Of a stretch of DNA of 13,514 bases, positions 1-6,703 are shown piece by piece. Made by a program: the position numbers and the translations under genes. Positions within the stretch are counted from its first letter, which is position 1; every line of letters begins with the position of its first letter. Source of the stretch: Candidatus Omnitrophota bacterium. Lineage in GTDB: Bacteria > Omnitrophota > Koll11 > JAHIPI01. The notes under the pieces were generated by a model, which saw nothing but the letters and a program-made list of their open reading frames with translations, searched no databases and was not told the origin of the DNA. Location: contig JAQUMG010000025.1 in assembly GCA_028718265.1 (NCBI GenBank), positions 1 to 13,514 of the forward strand, in the 5' to 3' direction.

Positions 1-1
1 T

Positions 2-1801
2 CTTGCTTCGGGCAAGGCTTTTCCTTCTTACGTTGCGTTTACAAAGGACGGGCAGAGATTGGTCGGCGAACCTGCACGGCGCCAGGCGGCTATAAATGCA
101 GAAGGAACCATACAGGCCGCAAAGCGCAAGATGGGTTCAGATTTTAAATTCAAGGTTTATGGTAAAGAATATACGCCTCAGCAGATATCGGCGTTTATTT
201 TACAAAAGATAAAGCAGGATGCGGAATCGTATTTGGGCGATAAAATAGAAGAGGTCGTAATCACATGTCCCGCTTATTTTGACGATAATCAAAGGACGGC
301 GACAAAGGATGCCGGTGAAATAGCAGGATTAAAAGTCCTGAGGATAATAAACGAGCCCACGGCGGCCTGCCTGGCTTATGGCTTAGAGAAGTCGCAAAAA
401 GAGCAAAAGATAATGGTTTTTGACTTAGGCGGCGGTACCCTGGATGTTACCGTCATGGAAATGGCGCAGGGCGTTTTCGAAGTGAAATCGACCTCCGGCG
501 ACACCCAGCTGGGTGGTACCGATATGGATAATACCCTCATCGATTATATCATCAATCAATTCAAGCGCGAAACCGGGATCGATTTACGTAACGATAAGAT
601 GGCGGTGCAGAGACTACGGGAAGCGGCGGAAAAAGCCAAGGTTGAGCTTTCGTCCACACTTACCACTGACATAAATTTGCCGTTCATCACGGCGGATTCC
701 AGCGGTCCTAAACATCTTACCATGAATATTACACGCGCAAAATTGGAAGATCTAATCTCTCCCATTATTAATCGCTGCAAGCATCCTATGGAGCAGGCGA
801 TAGCTGATGCTAAATTATCTCCGCGCGATATCGACCGCATAATTATGGTCGGCGGCCCGACAAGAATGCCTATCGTACAGAAATTCGTAGAAGATTATGT
901 CGGTAAGAAGATAGAACGTGGTGTCGATCCGATGGAATGCGTAGCGTTGGGAGCGGCGATTCAGGCCGCGATCATTAAAGGCGACATGAAAGACGTGCTC
1001 CTGCTTGACGTTACACCGTTGTCTTTGGGTATAGAAACGCTGGGCGGCGTAAATACCAAGCTTATAGATAGGAATACGACTATACCTACGAAAAAGAGCC
1101 AGATATTTTCTACGGCGGCGGATAATCAAACGGCAGTCACCATACGCGTAATACAGGGTGAGCGTCAGATGGTCGATGCCGAAGGCAATGTGGAATTAGG
1201 CAGATTTGATTTAGTGGGCATACCCGCGGCACCGCGCGGAGTACCGCAGGTAGAGGTAGCTTTTGACATCGATGCAAACGGTATAGTGCACGTTTCCGCC
1301 AAGGACCTGGGAACCGGCAAAGAGCAGTCCATACGCATTACCGCACCCAAGAAACTTTCCAAAGAAGAGATTGATAAGATGGTCAGGGATGCGGAGAAAT
1401 TTGCCGCTGAAGACAGCAGGAGGAAAGAAGAGGTAGAGCTTATTAATCAGGCAGATACGTTAGCGTATAGCACGGAAAAATCTCTTAAGGATTATGGCGA
1501 TAAGGTAAGTCAGGAAGAGCGTGCTGACATAGAATCGAAACTTAACGATCTGAAGACCGCCATAAAAGATAAAAACGCAGTGCGGGTAAAAAGTACAATG
1601 GATGCCCTGACCAAAGCCTCACATAAGCTGGCAGAAGAGATTTATAAGCAGGCGGCGGCGAAAAGACAGCAGGGTCCGGGAGCAGGAAGTGCGGGCCAGG
1701 GGCCAGGAGGCAAGGGTCCGGAAAAGCCTGAAGAGCCTGGTCCGGACGCAGGCGGGAAAAAAGGCGAAGATATCATTGACGCAGAATACAAAGAAGAATA
1801 A
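2..1801 (+). CDS. dnaK: Molecular chaperone DnaK (Hsp70), 5' end cut by window
   Basis: ATP-dependent cytosolic Hsp70 chaperone that binds unfolded peptides, working with DnaJ and GrpE. The open frame runs in from the window edge: 19 codons before the TTG at 59 already read as Hsp70 ([12 protein letters not shown]), so the true start lies upstream and about 30-35 N-terminal residues are missing; 599 residues are visible. Hsp70 landmarks seen in order: the phosphate-2 motif [13 protein letters not shown], the adenosine motif [11 protein letters not shown], the linker [14 protein letters not shown], the substrate-binding core with GERQM and [17 protein letters not shown], a helical lid, a Gly/Pro-rich tail and the typical acidic end [10 protein letters not shown]. 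The nucleotide-binding domain goes from KRKMG almost directly to [10 protein letters not shown], so it lacks the roughly 24-residue insert present in E. coli DnaK and looks like Firmicute DnaK here. dnaJ follows after 131 bases. Family assignment is essentially certain. Confidence 0.98.
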   Translation, partial: LASGKAFPSYVAFTKDGQRLVGEPARRQAAINAEGTIQAAKRKMGSDFKFKVYGKEYTPQQISAFILQKIKQDAESYLGDKIEEVVITCPAYFDDNQRTATKDAGEIAGLKVLRIINEPTAACLAYGLEKSQKEQKIMVFDLGGGTLDVTVMEMAQGVFEVKSTSGDTQLGGTDMDNTLIDYIINQFKRETGIDLRNDKMAVQRLREAAEKAKVELSSTLTTDINLPFITADSSGPKHLTMNITRAKLEDLISPIINRCKHPMEQAIADAKLSPRDIDRIIMVGGPTRMPIVQKFVEDYVGKKIERGVDPMECVALGAAIQAAIIKGDMKDVLLLDVTPLSLGIETLGGVNTKLIDRNTTIPTKKSQIFSTAADNQTAVTIRVIQGERQMVDAEGNVELGRFDLVGIPAAPRGVPQVEVAFDIDANGIVHVSAKDLGTGKEQSIRITAPKKLSKEEIDKMVRDAEKFAAEDSRRKEEVELINQADTLAYSTEKSLKDYGDKVSQEERADIESKLNDLKTAIKDKNAVRVKSTMDALTKASHKLAEEIYKQAAAKRQQGPGAGSAGQGPGGKGPEKPEEPGPDAGGKKGEDIIDAEYKEE

Positions 1802-1838
1802 ACAACCATAGCAGTTGAACCACAATACCAAAGAAAGC

Positions 1839-1922
1839 TGTAAAGCCAATCTGGGGACACCCTCCGTCGGGATATGCGAGTGTCTTTTAAGGAGAGTGTC
1901 CCCGCCCAGTGATGGCTATACA
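1839..1922. repeat. Two-part inverted repeat / hairpin element between dnaK and dnaJ
   Basis: An 84-base imperfect palindrome fills most of the dnaK-dnaJ gap. The outer arms TGTAAAGCCA (1839-1848) and TGGCTATACA (1913-1922) pair at 9 of 10 positions. The inner arms GGGGACACCCTCC (1853-1865) and GGAGAGTGTCCCC (1891-1903) pair at 12 of 13, around a 25-base loop that carries a second copy of GAGTGTC (1878-1884; first-arm copy at 1894-1900). There is no T-run, so a standard terminator is unlikely. The right end stops 10 bases before the dnaJ ATG and leaves the presumed ribosome site (GAGAG, 1925-1929) just outside the stem. GGGGACAC-type palindromes are reminiscent of REP/MITE-like repeats mobilised by IS200-like (RAYT) transposases; that link is inference. 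No second copy is seen in this window. Confidence 0.7.
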
Positions 1923-1932
1923 TTGAGAGACT

Positions 1933-3093
1933 ATGGCAAGTACAAAACGCGATTACTACGAAATATTGGGTGTCAAAAAAAGTGCCACGCTGGACGAGAT
2001 AAAGAAGTCCTATCGGGAATTAGCCCTCCGCTACCATCCTGACAGGGTGCCGCATGAGCAGAAGAAGGAAGCCGAGGAGAAGTTTAAGGAAATCTCCGAG
2101 GCATACGCGGTATTATCCGACTCACAAAAGCGCGCCCTATACGATCAATACGGCCACTCCGGGATAGACCAGAAATATGCCTACGAGGATATTTTCAAAG
2201 GTGCCGATTTCAACAGCGTATTCCAGGATTTAGGCGATTTTGGTTTAGGCGGCAGCATATTTGAGGATATATTCGGTGATTTAGGTTTTAATATATTCGG
2301 CGGCAAAGCTCAACGCGGCGGCAGGGCCAGAAGAGGCCATGACCTGGAAATTACCGTAGATATAACTTTAGAAGAAGCAGCGTCGGGAGTTGAGAAGACC
2401 ATAACGGTTCCGCGATATGATACTTGCTCTACATGTTCAGGCAGCGGGGCAAAACCGGGAACTAAAAAAACAACTTGTCCCCAGTGCAAGGGTTCCGGAC
2501 AGATGGTTGCGTCTAACGGATTTTTCCAGCTAAGGCAGACCTGTCCGAAATGCCACGGAGAGGGTTCTGTAATACAGACGCCGTGTCCGACATGCCGCGG
2601 AGAGGGCAGGGTTAAGGAAGTCCATAAAATTAAGGTAAAGATCCCGCCCGGAGTAGATACCGGTTCTCATTTGAGAGTAAGGGGTGAGGGCGAGGACGGA
2701 ACTGCGGGCAGAGGCGATCTATATGTAATTATAGAAGTAGAACAACATCCTGTGTTCGAACGGCATCATAATGATTTATTTGCAGAAGTAACCATAAGTG
2801 TGGCGAAGGCAGTAATCGGGGGAGAAACCGATGTACCCACCCTGGATGGCCACCATATAAAGATGAAAATACCGCCCGGTACGCAAAGTGGAGTAATATT
2901 CAGAGTTAAAGAAAAAGGCATTCCGGATGTGCACAGCAGAATGCCCGGAGACGAATTAGTAAGAATTATTGTAGACATACCGAAACGCCTGACTCCGGAG
3001 CAACGCAGGCTCATTGAAGAGTTTGCAAGGTTATCAGGCGAAGATCTTAGTAAAAGCAGTTTTACGGATAAAATAAAAAAAGCATTCAAATAG
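1933..3093 (+). CDS. dnaJ: Chaperone protein DnaJ (Hsp40, type I)
   Basis: Co-chaperone that delivers unfolded clients to DnaK and stimulates its ATPase through the J domain. The 386-residue length is normal for full-length bacterial DnaJ. Visible domains: J domain at about 1-70 with HPD at 35-37; Gly/Phe-rich linker at about 95-135 ([21 protein letters not shown] region); zinc-binding domain with four CxxCxGxG modules starting at C165, C182, C204 and C218 (all eight cysteines present); then two C-terminal beta-sandwich substrate domains ([10 protein letters not shown] and [10 protein letters not shown] repeats) and a dimerisation tail. The ATG at 1933 gives the canonical [10 protein letters not shown] start and has a weak GAGAG ribosome site ahead of it. 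It lies downstream of dnaK, separated by the palindromic element, and begins a tight run of genes. No CIRCE-type operator is seen in the gap. Confidence 0.98.
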   Translation: MASTKRDYYEILGVKKSATLDEIKKSYRELALRYHPDRVPHEQKKEAEEKFKEISEAYAVLSDSQKRALYDQYGHSGIDQKYAYEDIFKGADFNSVFQDLGDFGLGGSIFEDIFGDLGFNIFGGKAQRGGRARRGHDLEITVDITLEEAASGVEKTITVPRYDTCSTCSGSGAKPGTKKTTCPQCKGSGQMVASNGFFQLRQTCPKCHGEGSVIQTPCPTCRGEGRVKEVHKIKVKIPPGVDTGSHLRVRGEGEDGTAGRGDLYVIIEVEQHPVFERHHNDLFAEVTISVAKAVIGGETDVPTLDGHHIKMKIPPGTQSGVIFRVKEKGIPDVHSRMPGDELVRIIVDIPKRLTPEQRRLIEEFARLSGEDLSKSSFTDKIKKAFK

Positions 3094-3124
3094 AAATTAA
3101 CTACAGCGATTACAGGGGTAAGAG

Positions 3125-3385
3125 ATGCCGACGTACGAATATGAATGTAAAAAATGCGGGCACCATTTTGAGGTATTTCAGCGGATGTCGGATAAACGGG
3201 TGGAAAAATGTCCGGAATGTTCTTCGGCCGTCAGGCGGCTTATAGGAGGCGGGGCGGGGATAATATTCAAAGGCACAGGTTTCTACCATACTGACTATAA
3301 GAACAAAAGTTCCAGAAGTAAAAACGTCTGTCCCAAAAGAGACAAAAGTAATCCTTCCTGCGGCTCGTGCGGGGCAGGTGATTAA
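3125..3385 (+). CDS. FmdB-family zinc-ribbon protein
   Basis: Small 86-residue protein of the FmdB/CxxC regulatory-protein family (zinc ribbon). The N-terminus MPTYEYECKKCGHHFE is the family hallmark; zinc is expected on C8, C11, C29 and C32, and the conserved GTGFYHTDY segment follows at about 50-58. The lysine/serine-rich tail has three more cysteines (C69, C79, C82), a common but variable feature. The family was named after a regulator near formamidase/amidase genes, but the biochemical role is unproven; a nucleic-acid or metal-linked regulatory role is only inferred. It starts 31 bases after dnaJ with an AGGGGT-like ribosome site, and its TAA stop shares one base with the ATG of the next gene (TAATG), so coupling is likely. 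Confidence 0.93.
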   Translation: MPTYEYECKKCGHHFEVFQRMSDKRVEKCPECSSAVRRLIGGGAGIIFKGTGFYHTDYKNKSSRSKNVCPKRDKSNPSCGSCGAGD

Positions 3386-3786
3386 TGGGACAATACGGCA
3401 AAAAAACTTTTTTAAAACTTTGGCTTCCTGTTATAATATATGCTATAATTATCTTTTGGGGCTCGTCCCAGGAGAGCCCGTTTGGCGTAACTTTCAGCAT
3501 TAGCGGCATCGATATAATACTGCATATAGCTGAATACTCGGTTTTGGGTATTCTCTTATCCAGGGCCGTAGCGGGTTCGGCGCAAAAAGTTTCTATAGCT
3601 ACTTTGATATTTGCGGTTTTTGCAATAGGCACACTTTATGGTATTACGGATGAATTCCATCAGTATTTCACACCCGGCAGGTACTCAAGTGTCCCGGATC
3701 TGGTATCTGATGCCATCGGCAGTTTTTTAGGCGCAGTAATATTTGTCGCATTATTCAGAAATAGCAAGGCAATGATAAATGGCTAA
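3385..3786 (+). CDS. VanZ-like family membrane protein
   Basis: Small integral membrane protein of 133 residues with about four membrane segments (roughly 10-26, 42-60, 69-88 and 107-125). VanZ-family motifs are visible: SSQ at 27-29, D43 and H47 in the DIILHIAEY segment, then YGITDEFHQYFTPGR at 85-99 and SVPDLVSDAIGSFLG with D105 and D109. VanZ of enterococci gives low-level teicoplanin resistance; most members outside that setting, including this one, have no known function and should not be read as a resistance gene. It starts within the stop codon of fmdB, and its last 8 bases overlap the next gene, so the three genes fmdB-vanZ-DUF1015 appear translationally coupled. Confidence 0.9.
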   Translation: MGQYGKKTFLKLWLPVIIYAIIIFWGSSQESPFGVTFSISGIDIILHIAEYSVLGILLSRAVAGSAQKVSIATLIFAVFAIGTLYGITDEFHQYFTPGRYSSVPDLVSDAIGSFLGAVIFVALFRNSKAMING

Positions 3787-5071
3787 AATTTTGCCCTTCA
3801 GGGGCGTTTTGTATAATAAAGAAAAGATCAAAAATCTCGAAGCGGTTGTAACCCCTCCCTATGATGTTATTTCTCACACAATGAAAGATGAGTTTTACAA
3901 GACGAGCCAATATAACATCGTCAGGATAATACTTGGTCGCAATTTACCCAAAGACGATGAGCGTAACAATAAATATACCAGGGCTTCCAGGTTTCTCGAA
4001 GAATGGATCAAAAAAAGTATCCTCAAAAAAGACAAAAAACCGGCTATATATGTGTACGAACAGGAATATCTGCACAGAGGTAAAACGAAACGGCGCATCG
4101 GCTTTATCTCGCTGATGAGAATAGAGGACCCCAAAAAGAATTTAGTCCTTCCGCACGAATATACTTTTGCCAAACCGAAAGAAGACAGGCTTAATCTTAT
4201 CCGCAGTACAAAAGCTAACACCGAACCGATATTCTGTATATTCGAGGATGACGCAGGCAGGGTGGCCGGCACCATAAAGGAGTACGCCAGGAAGACCAGC
4301 CCCATTATCGACATATATTTCGAGGGTACAGGCAACAGGGTCTGGAGCCTGACAGATCCGGATACCATAAAGAAGATCGAGAAAGAGCTCGATAGGAAAC
4401 AGGTATTCATAGCAGACGGCCATCACAGGTATGAAGTGTCCCTTGCCTTCAGGGATGAGATGAGAAAAAAACTGGGCCTTAAGAAAGCCGGGAAATTCGA
4501 TAATCTAATGGTATATTTCTCGAGTCTTACCGACGATAACCTGACCATACTTTCCACCTACCGCGTGATAAAGAATATCGGCGGTATGGACTGGAATGCG
4601 GTTGAATCAAAATTGAGCCCCTATTTCAAGATAGAAACCGCCGGAACAAAAGATGCCATGTTTAAGGCCCTGGAAAGAGTGAAATCGGGATATGCCTTCG
4701 GTGTTTATTTTAAAAACGGCAAATTCTATATTCTGACGTTAAAGGACGAATCGATATTAAACAAAGTGATAAAAGAGGATAAATCGCGCGAATGGAAAAG
4801 GCTCAATGTTACGGTTCTGCATTTTTTGGTATTCGATCACATACTTCACGTAGATAAATCTTCGTCCAATGACGAGAATATCCTGTATACGAGAGACGAA
4901 GATGATGCAATACGCCATGTTGCGAACGGCGAATGCGAGATAGCATTTTTTCAGCTTCCGACGAAAATGGCCCAGGTCCGCGACATAGCGAGCAGCGGCG
5001 ACAGAATGCCGCACAAATCCACATATTTTTACCCAAAACCATTGAGCGGGCTTGTAATAAATAAGTTCTGA
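3779..5071 (+). CDS. DUF1015 family protein (possible ParB-like/serine-kinase relative)
   Basis: Cytoplasmic 430-residue protein with no signal peptide or membrane segment. It matches what I know of the DUF1015 family in length and motifs: N-terminal ILPFRGVLYN, the PPYDVI motif at 26-31, YNIVRIILG near 45, FADGHHRYE-like IADGHHRYE with D213-E219, and the C-terminal MPHKSTYFYPKPLSGLVI. The DGHHR motif resembles the ParB-like fold used by the archaeal free-serine kinase SerK, and DUF1015 genes sit near serine-biosynthesis genes in some clostridia as I recall; on that basis a free-amino-acid kinase role is possible, but nothing in this window proves it and no serA/serC is next door. The start is the ATG at 3779, 8 bases inside vanZ, preceded by an AAGG. 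A corrinoid protein follows after 20 bases. Confidence 0.9.
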   Translation: MAKILPFRGVLYNKEKIKNLEAVVTPPYDVISHTMKDEFYKTSQYNIVRIILGRNLPKDDERNNKYTRASRFLEEWIKKSILKKDKKPAIYVYEQEYLHRGKTKRRIGFISLMRIEDPKKNLVLPHEYTFAKPKEDRLNLIRSTKANTEPIFCIFEDDAGRVAGTIKEYARKTSPIIDIYFEGTGNRVWSLTDPDTIKKIEKELDRKQVFIADGHHRYEVSLAFRDEMRKKLGLKKAGKFDNLMVYFSSLTDDNLTILSTYRVIKNIGGMDWNAVESKLSPYFKIETAGTKDAMFKALERVKSGYAFGVYFKNGKFYILTLKDESILNKVIKEDKSREWKRLNVTVLHFLVFDHILHVDKSSSNDENILYTRDEDDAIRHVANGECEIAFFQLPTKMAQVRDIASSGDRMPHKSTYFYPKPLSGLVINKF

Positions 5072-5091
5072 TTCGGATAGGAGAAAGCGAA

Positions 5092-5727
5092 ATGAAGCTA
5101 TCGGAAATCAAAGAAGCGCTGAAAAACGGAGAAATTAAAAAAGTTGCGGATCTGACAAATGCCGCCATAGATGCCAAAATGCCTATTCAGAATATACTCG
5201 ATACCCTGATAGGCGGTATGGACGAGATAGGCAAAAAGTTTAAGAATAACGAAATATTCATACCGGAGGTTCTTATATCCGCAAAAGCCATGCACGCAGG
5301 CCTGAAGATACTCGAACCGCATTTGTCGAAGAGCGGTATAAAACCCGTAGGAAAAATAGGCATAGGAACGGTAAAAGGCGATCTGCACGATATAGGAAAA
5401 AATCTGGTAGCGATGATGTTCAGGGGTGCGGGTTTTGAGGTTTTGGATCTGGGTATAGATGTTCCGCCGGAAAAGTTTATAGATACGGTAAAACATAAAG
5501 ACGTGAATATAATAGCCATGTCGTCGTTATTAACTACTTCTATGGGGTCCATGAAACAGGTAATAGCGGAACTTAAGGCCGCGGGGCTTATAAATAAAGT
5601 GAAGACTATGGTAGGCGGCGCGCCTGTTACCGAAGAATTTGCCGGATCTATCGGAGCCGACGGATATGCGCGCGATGCATCGTCAGCTGTGGATAAAGCT
5701 CGTGAACTTATCGGTTTACGTAAGTAG
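5092..5727 (+). CDS. B12-binding corrinoid protein (methyltransferase cognate type)
   Basis: 211-residue methyl-carrier protein of the MtaC/MttC/MtbC kind (also like the corrinoid module of methionine synthase MetH). A helical cap domain (about 1-85, with the IPEVLISAKAMHAGL segment) is followed by a Rossmann-like B12 domain. The cobalamin signature is complete: DLHDIG at 97-102 with H99 as the expected lower cobalt ligand, SSLL at 144-147 and GGAPVT at 175-180. Such proteins shuttle a methyl group between a substrate-specific methyltransferase and a second acceptor methyltransferase. No partner methyltransferase or reductive activator is found in the window, so the substrate cannot be named. 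It has a good AGGAG ribosome site (5079-5083) and follows DUF1015 by 20 bases; no room for a B12 riboswitch exists in that gap. It probably ends the dnaJ-led gene run. Confidence 0.95.
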   Translation: MKLSEIKEALKNGEIKKVADLTNAAIDAKMPIQNILDTLIGGMDEIGKKFKNNEIFIPEVLISAKAMHAGLKILEPHLSKSGIKPVGKIGIGTVKGDLHDIGKNLVAMMFRGAGFEVLDLGIDVPPEKFIDTVKHKDVNIIAMSSLLTTSMGSMKQVIAELKAAGLINKVKTMVGGAPVTEEFAGSIGADGYARDASSAVDKARELIGLRK

Positions 5728-5744
5728 GCCGGATGTTGTATAAT
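5715..5744 (+). promoter_or_regulatory. Candidate sigma-70-type promoter for accD
   Basis: A perfect TATAAT at 5739-5744 is preceded at 18 bases by TTTACG (5715-5720; 4 of 6 to TTGACA). It would start transcription near 5751, about 30 bases before the accD ATG. The -35 falls within the end of the corrinoid gene. Read by eye only; AT-rich DNA gives TATAAT by chance. Confidence 0.45.
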
Positions 5745-5766
5745 ATATACAATATACAATATTCAA
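5736..5766. repeat. 17-base palindrome plus three tandem 7-base repeats upstream of accD
   Basis: TTGTATA (5736-5742), ATA spacer, TATACAA (5746-5752) form a perfect 7+3+7 palindrome. Its right arm is also the first of three back-to-back heptamers: TATACAA at 5746, TATACAA at 5753 and TATTCAA at 5760. The element overlaps the candidate -10 and the predicted transcription start, the position expected of an operator. Simple AT-rich slippage is the alternative. Confidence 0.5.
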
Positions 5767-5782
5767 TACCAAAGAAGGTAAA

Positions 5783-6637
5783 ATGGGACTATTCGGAAAA
5801 CCGAGATATACGATAGTAAAAGTTGCTAAAAAGAAGAAAGATATCCCTGAGGGTTTGTGGACTAAATGCGAAAGCTGCGGGGAAATCATATATAACAAAA
5901 AACTTGAAGAGAATCTCAAGGTATGTCCTAAATGCAATTACCATTTCAGAATAGGGGCCTACGAAAGAATAGGCACACTACTCGATAAAGATACCTTCAA
6001 AGAGTTTGACAAGAATATACAATCTAAGGACCCGCTCAACTTTAAAGGCCCAAAAAAATACACAGACAAGTTGGAGCACGACAAAAAGATTACAGGGTTG
6101 AAAGAAGCCGTCATATGCGGCGAGGGTAAAATAGAAGGCAAAAAAGTCATCGTAGCAGTTACGGACTCCCGCTTTATAATGGGGAGTATGGGCTCAGTAG
6201 TTGGCGAAAAGATAACGCGCGCAATCGAAAAAGCAACGCAGGCCAAGATTCCTGTTATTATATGCTCGGGTTCAGGCGGCGGCGCGAGGATGTATGAGGG
6301 GATATTCTCTCTGATGCAGATGGCGAAAACCAGCGCGGCTGTCAGCCGTCATAATAAAGCGGGGCTGTTATTCATATCACTTCTTACCAATCCTACCATG
6401 GCGGGCATAATGGCAAGCTTCGCTTCATTAGGTGACGTTATAATGGCGGAACCTAAAGCACTGATCGGATTTACAGGCCCGCGGGTCATCGAACAGACCA
6501 TACGACAAAGATTACCTCAGGGCTTTCAGCAATCAGAATTTATGCTGGAGCACGGATTGATAGATATGGTAGTTCACCGCAAGGACCTGAGAAGCGTTAT
6601 ATCGCATCTTATAGATTATTTCTGTTGGTCCGCCTGA
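5783..6637 (+). CDS. accD: Acetyl-CoA carboxylase carboxyltransferase subunit beta
   Basis: Beta subunit of the carboxyltransferase half of acetyl-CoA carboxylase; with AccA it moves CO2 from biotin-BCCP to acetyl-CoA to make malonyl-CoA for fatty-acid synthesis. At 284 residues it has normal bacterial AccD length. The N-terminal zinc finger is intact (C29, C32, C48, C51, with WTKCESCGE and VCPKCNYHF). The crotonase-fold domain shows [17 protein letters not shown], the oxyanion-type [31 protein letters not shown], and [21 protein letters not shown]. The ATG at 5783 follows an AAGAAGGT ribosome site and gives the usual FGKP start. A 55-base AT-rich gap with a likely promoter separates it from the corrinoid gene. 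accA, accB and accC are not in the window. The stop codon sits in the loop of a terminator hairpin. Confidence 0.98.
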   Translation: MGLFGKPRYTIVKVAKKKKDIPEGLWTKCESCGEIIYNKKLEENLKVCPKCNYHFRIGAYERIGTLLDKDTFKEFDKNIQSKDPLNFKGPKKYTDKLEHDKKITGLKEAVICGEGKIEGKKVIVAVTDSRFIMGSMGSVVGEKITRAIEKATQAKIPVIICSGSGGGARMYEGIFSLMQMAKTSAAVSRHNKAGLLFISLLTNPTMAGIMASFASLGDVIMAEPKALIGFTGPRVIEQTIRQRLPQGFQQSEFMLEHGLIDMVVHRKDLRSVISHLIDYFCWSA

Positions 6638-6648
6638 GGCGGATTTTT
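6629..6648 (+). terminator. Intrinsic terminator overlapping the accD stop codon
   Basis: TCCGCC (6629-6634) and GGCGGA (6638-6643) form a perfect 6-pair stem with a 3-base loop, TGA, that is the accD stop codon. Five Ts follow (6644-6648), and two G-T wobbles could lengthen the stem. The stem is short but GC-rich, and a new promoter begins two bases later, which fits the end of a transcription unit. Confidence 0.65.
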
Positions 6649-6649
6649 A

Positions 6650-6678
6650 TTGCAAAGAATATCTGTATAATTTATAAT
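6650..6678 (+). promoter_or_regulatory. Sigma-70-like promoter of the ABC ATPase/ROK/transaldolase/lptD operon
   Basis: TTGCAA (6650-6655; 4 of 6 to consensus) lies exactly 17 bases before TATAAT (6673-6678; perfect). A second TATAAT at 6666-6671 lacks a good -35. Transcription would start near 6685, leaving a leader of about 20 bases with AAGGAG at 6694-6699 just before the ATG at 6704. It follows directly after the accD terminator. Confidence 0.6.
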
Positions 6679-6703
6679 AAAACGCGTATAAATAAGGAGT
6701 TAT

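Noticed and set aside
59..61. TTG at 59 as the start of dnaK
   Set aside because: The frame is open to position 2 and the 19 upstream codons read as conserved Hsp70 sequence, so the gene simply enters from outside the window.
815..1129. Antisense frames inside dnaK (also 556-840 and 1619-1923)
   Set aside because: Opposite-strand shadows of a strongly conserved coding gene, with no start signals or domain-like sequence.
1802..1932. CIRCE or other heat-shock operator before dnaJ
   Set aside because: The TTAGCACTC-N9-GAGTGCTAA pattern is absent; the GAGTGTC in the palindrome is not a CIRCE arm.
1815..2042. 75-codon + strand frame across the dnaK-dnaJ gap
   Set aside because: It runs through the palindrome and into dnaJ out of frame; no recognisable protein features.
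2420..2620. Cysteine-rich repeats as a DNA repeat array
   Set aside because: These are the four CxxCxGxG zinc modules of DnaJ; the repetition is at protein level.
3385..3786. Glycopeptide-resistance gene
   Set aside because: Only VanZ-family similarity; no vanHAX or regulatory genes, and most VanZ-like proteins are not resistance determinants.
5072..5091. Cobalamin riboswitch ahead of the corrinoid gene
   Set aside because: The gap is only 20 bases and holds just the ribosome site.
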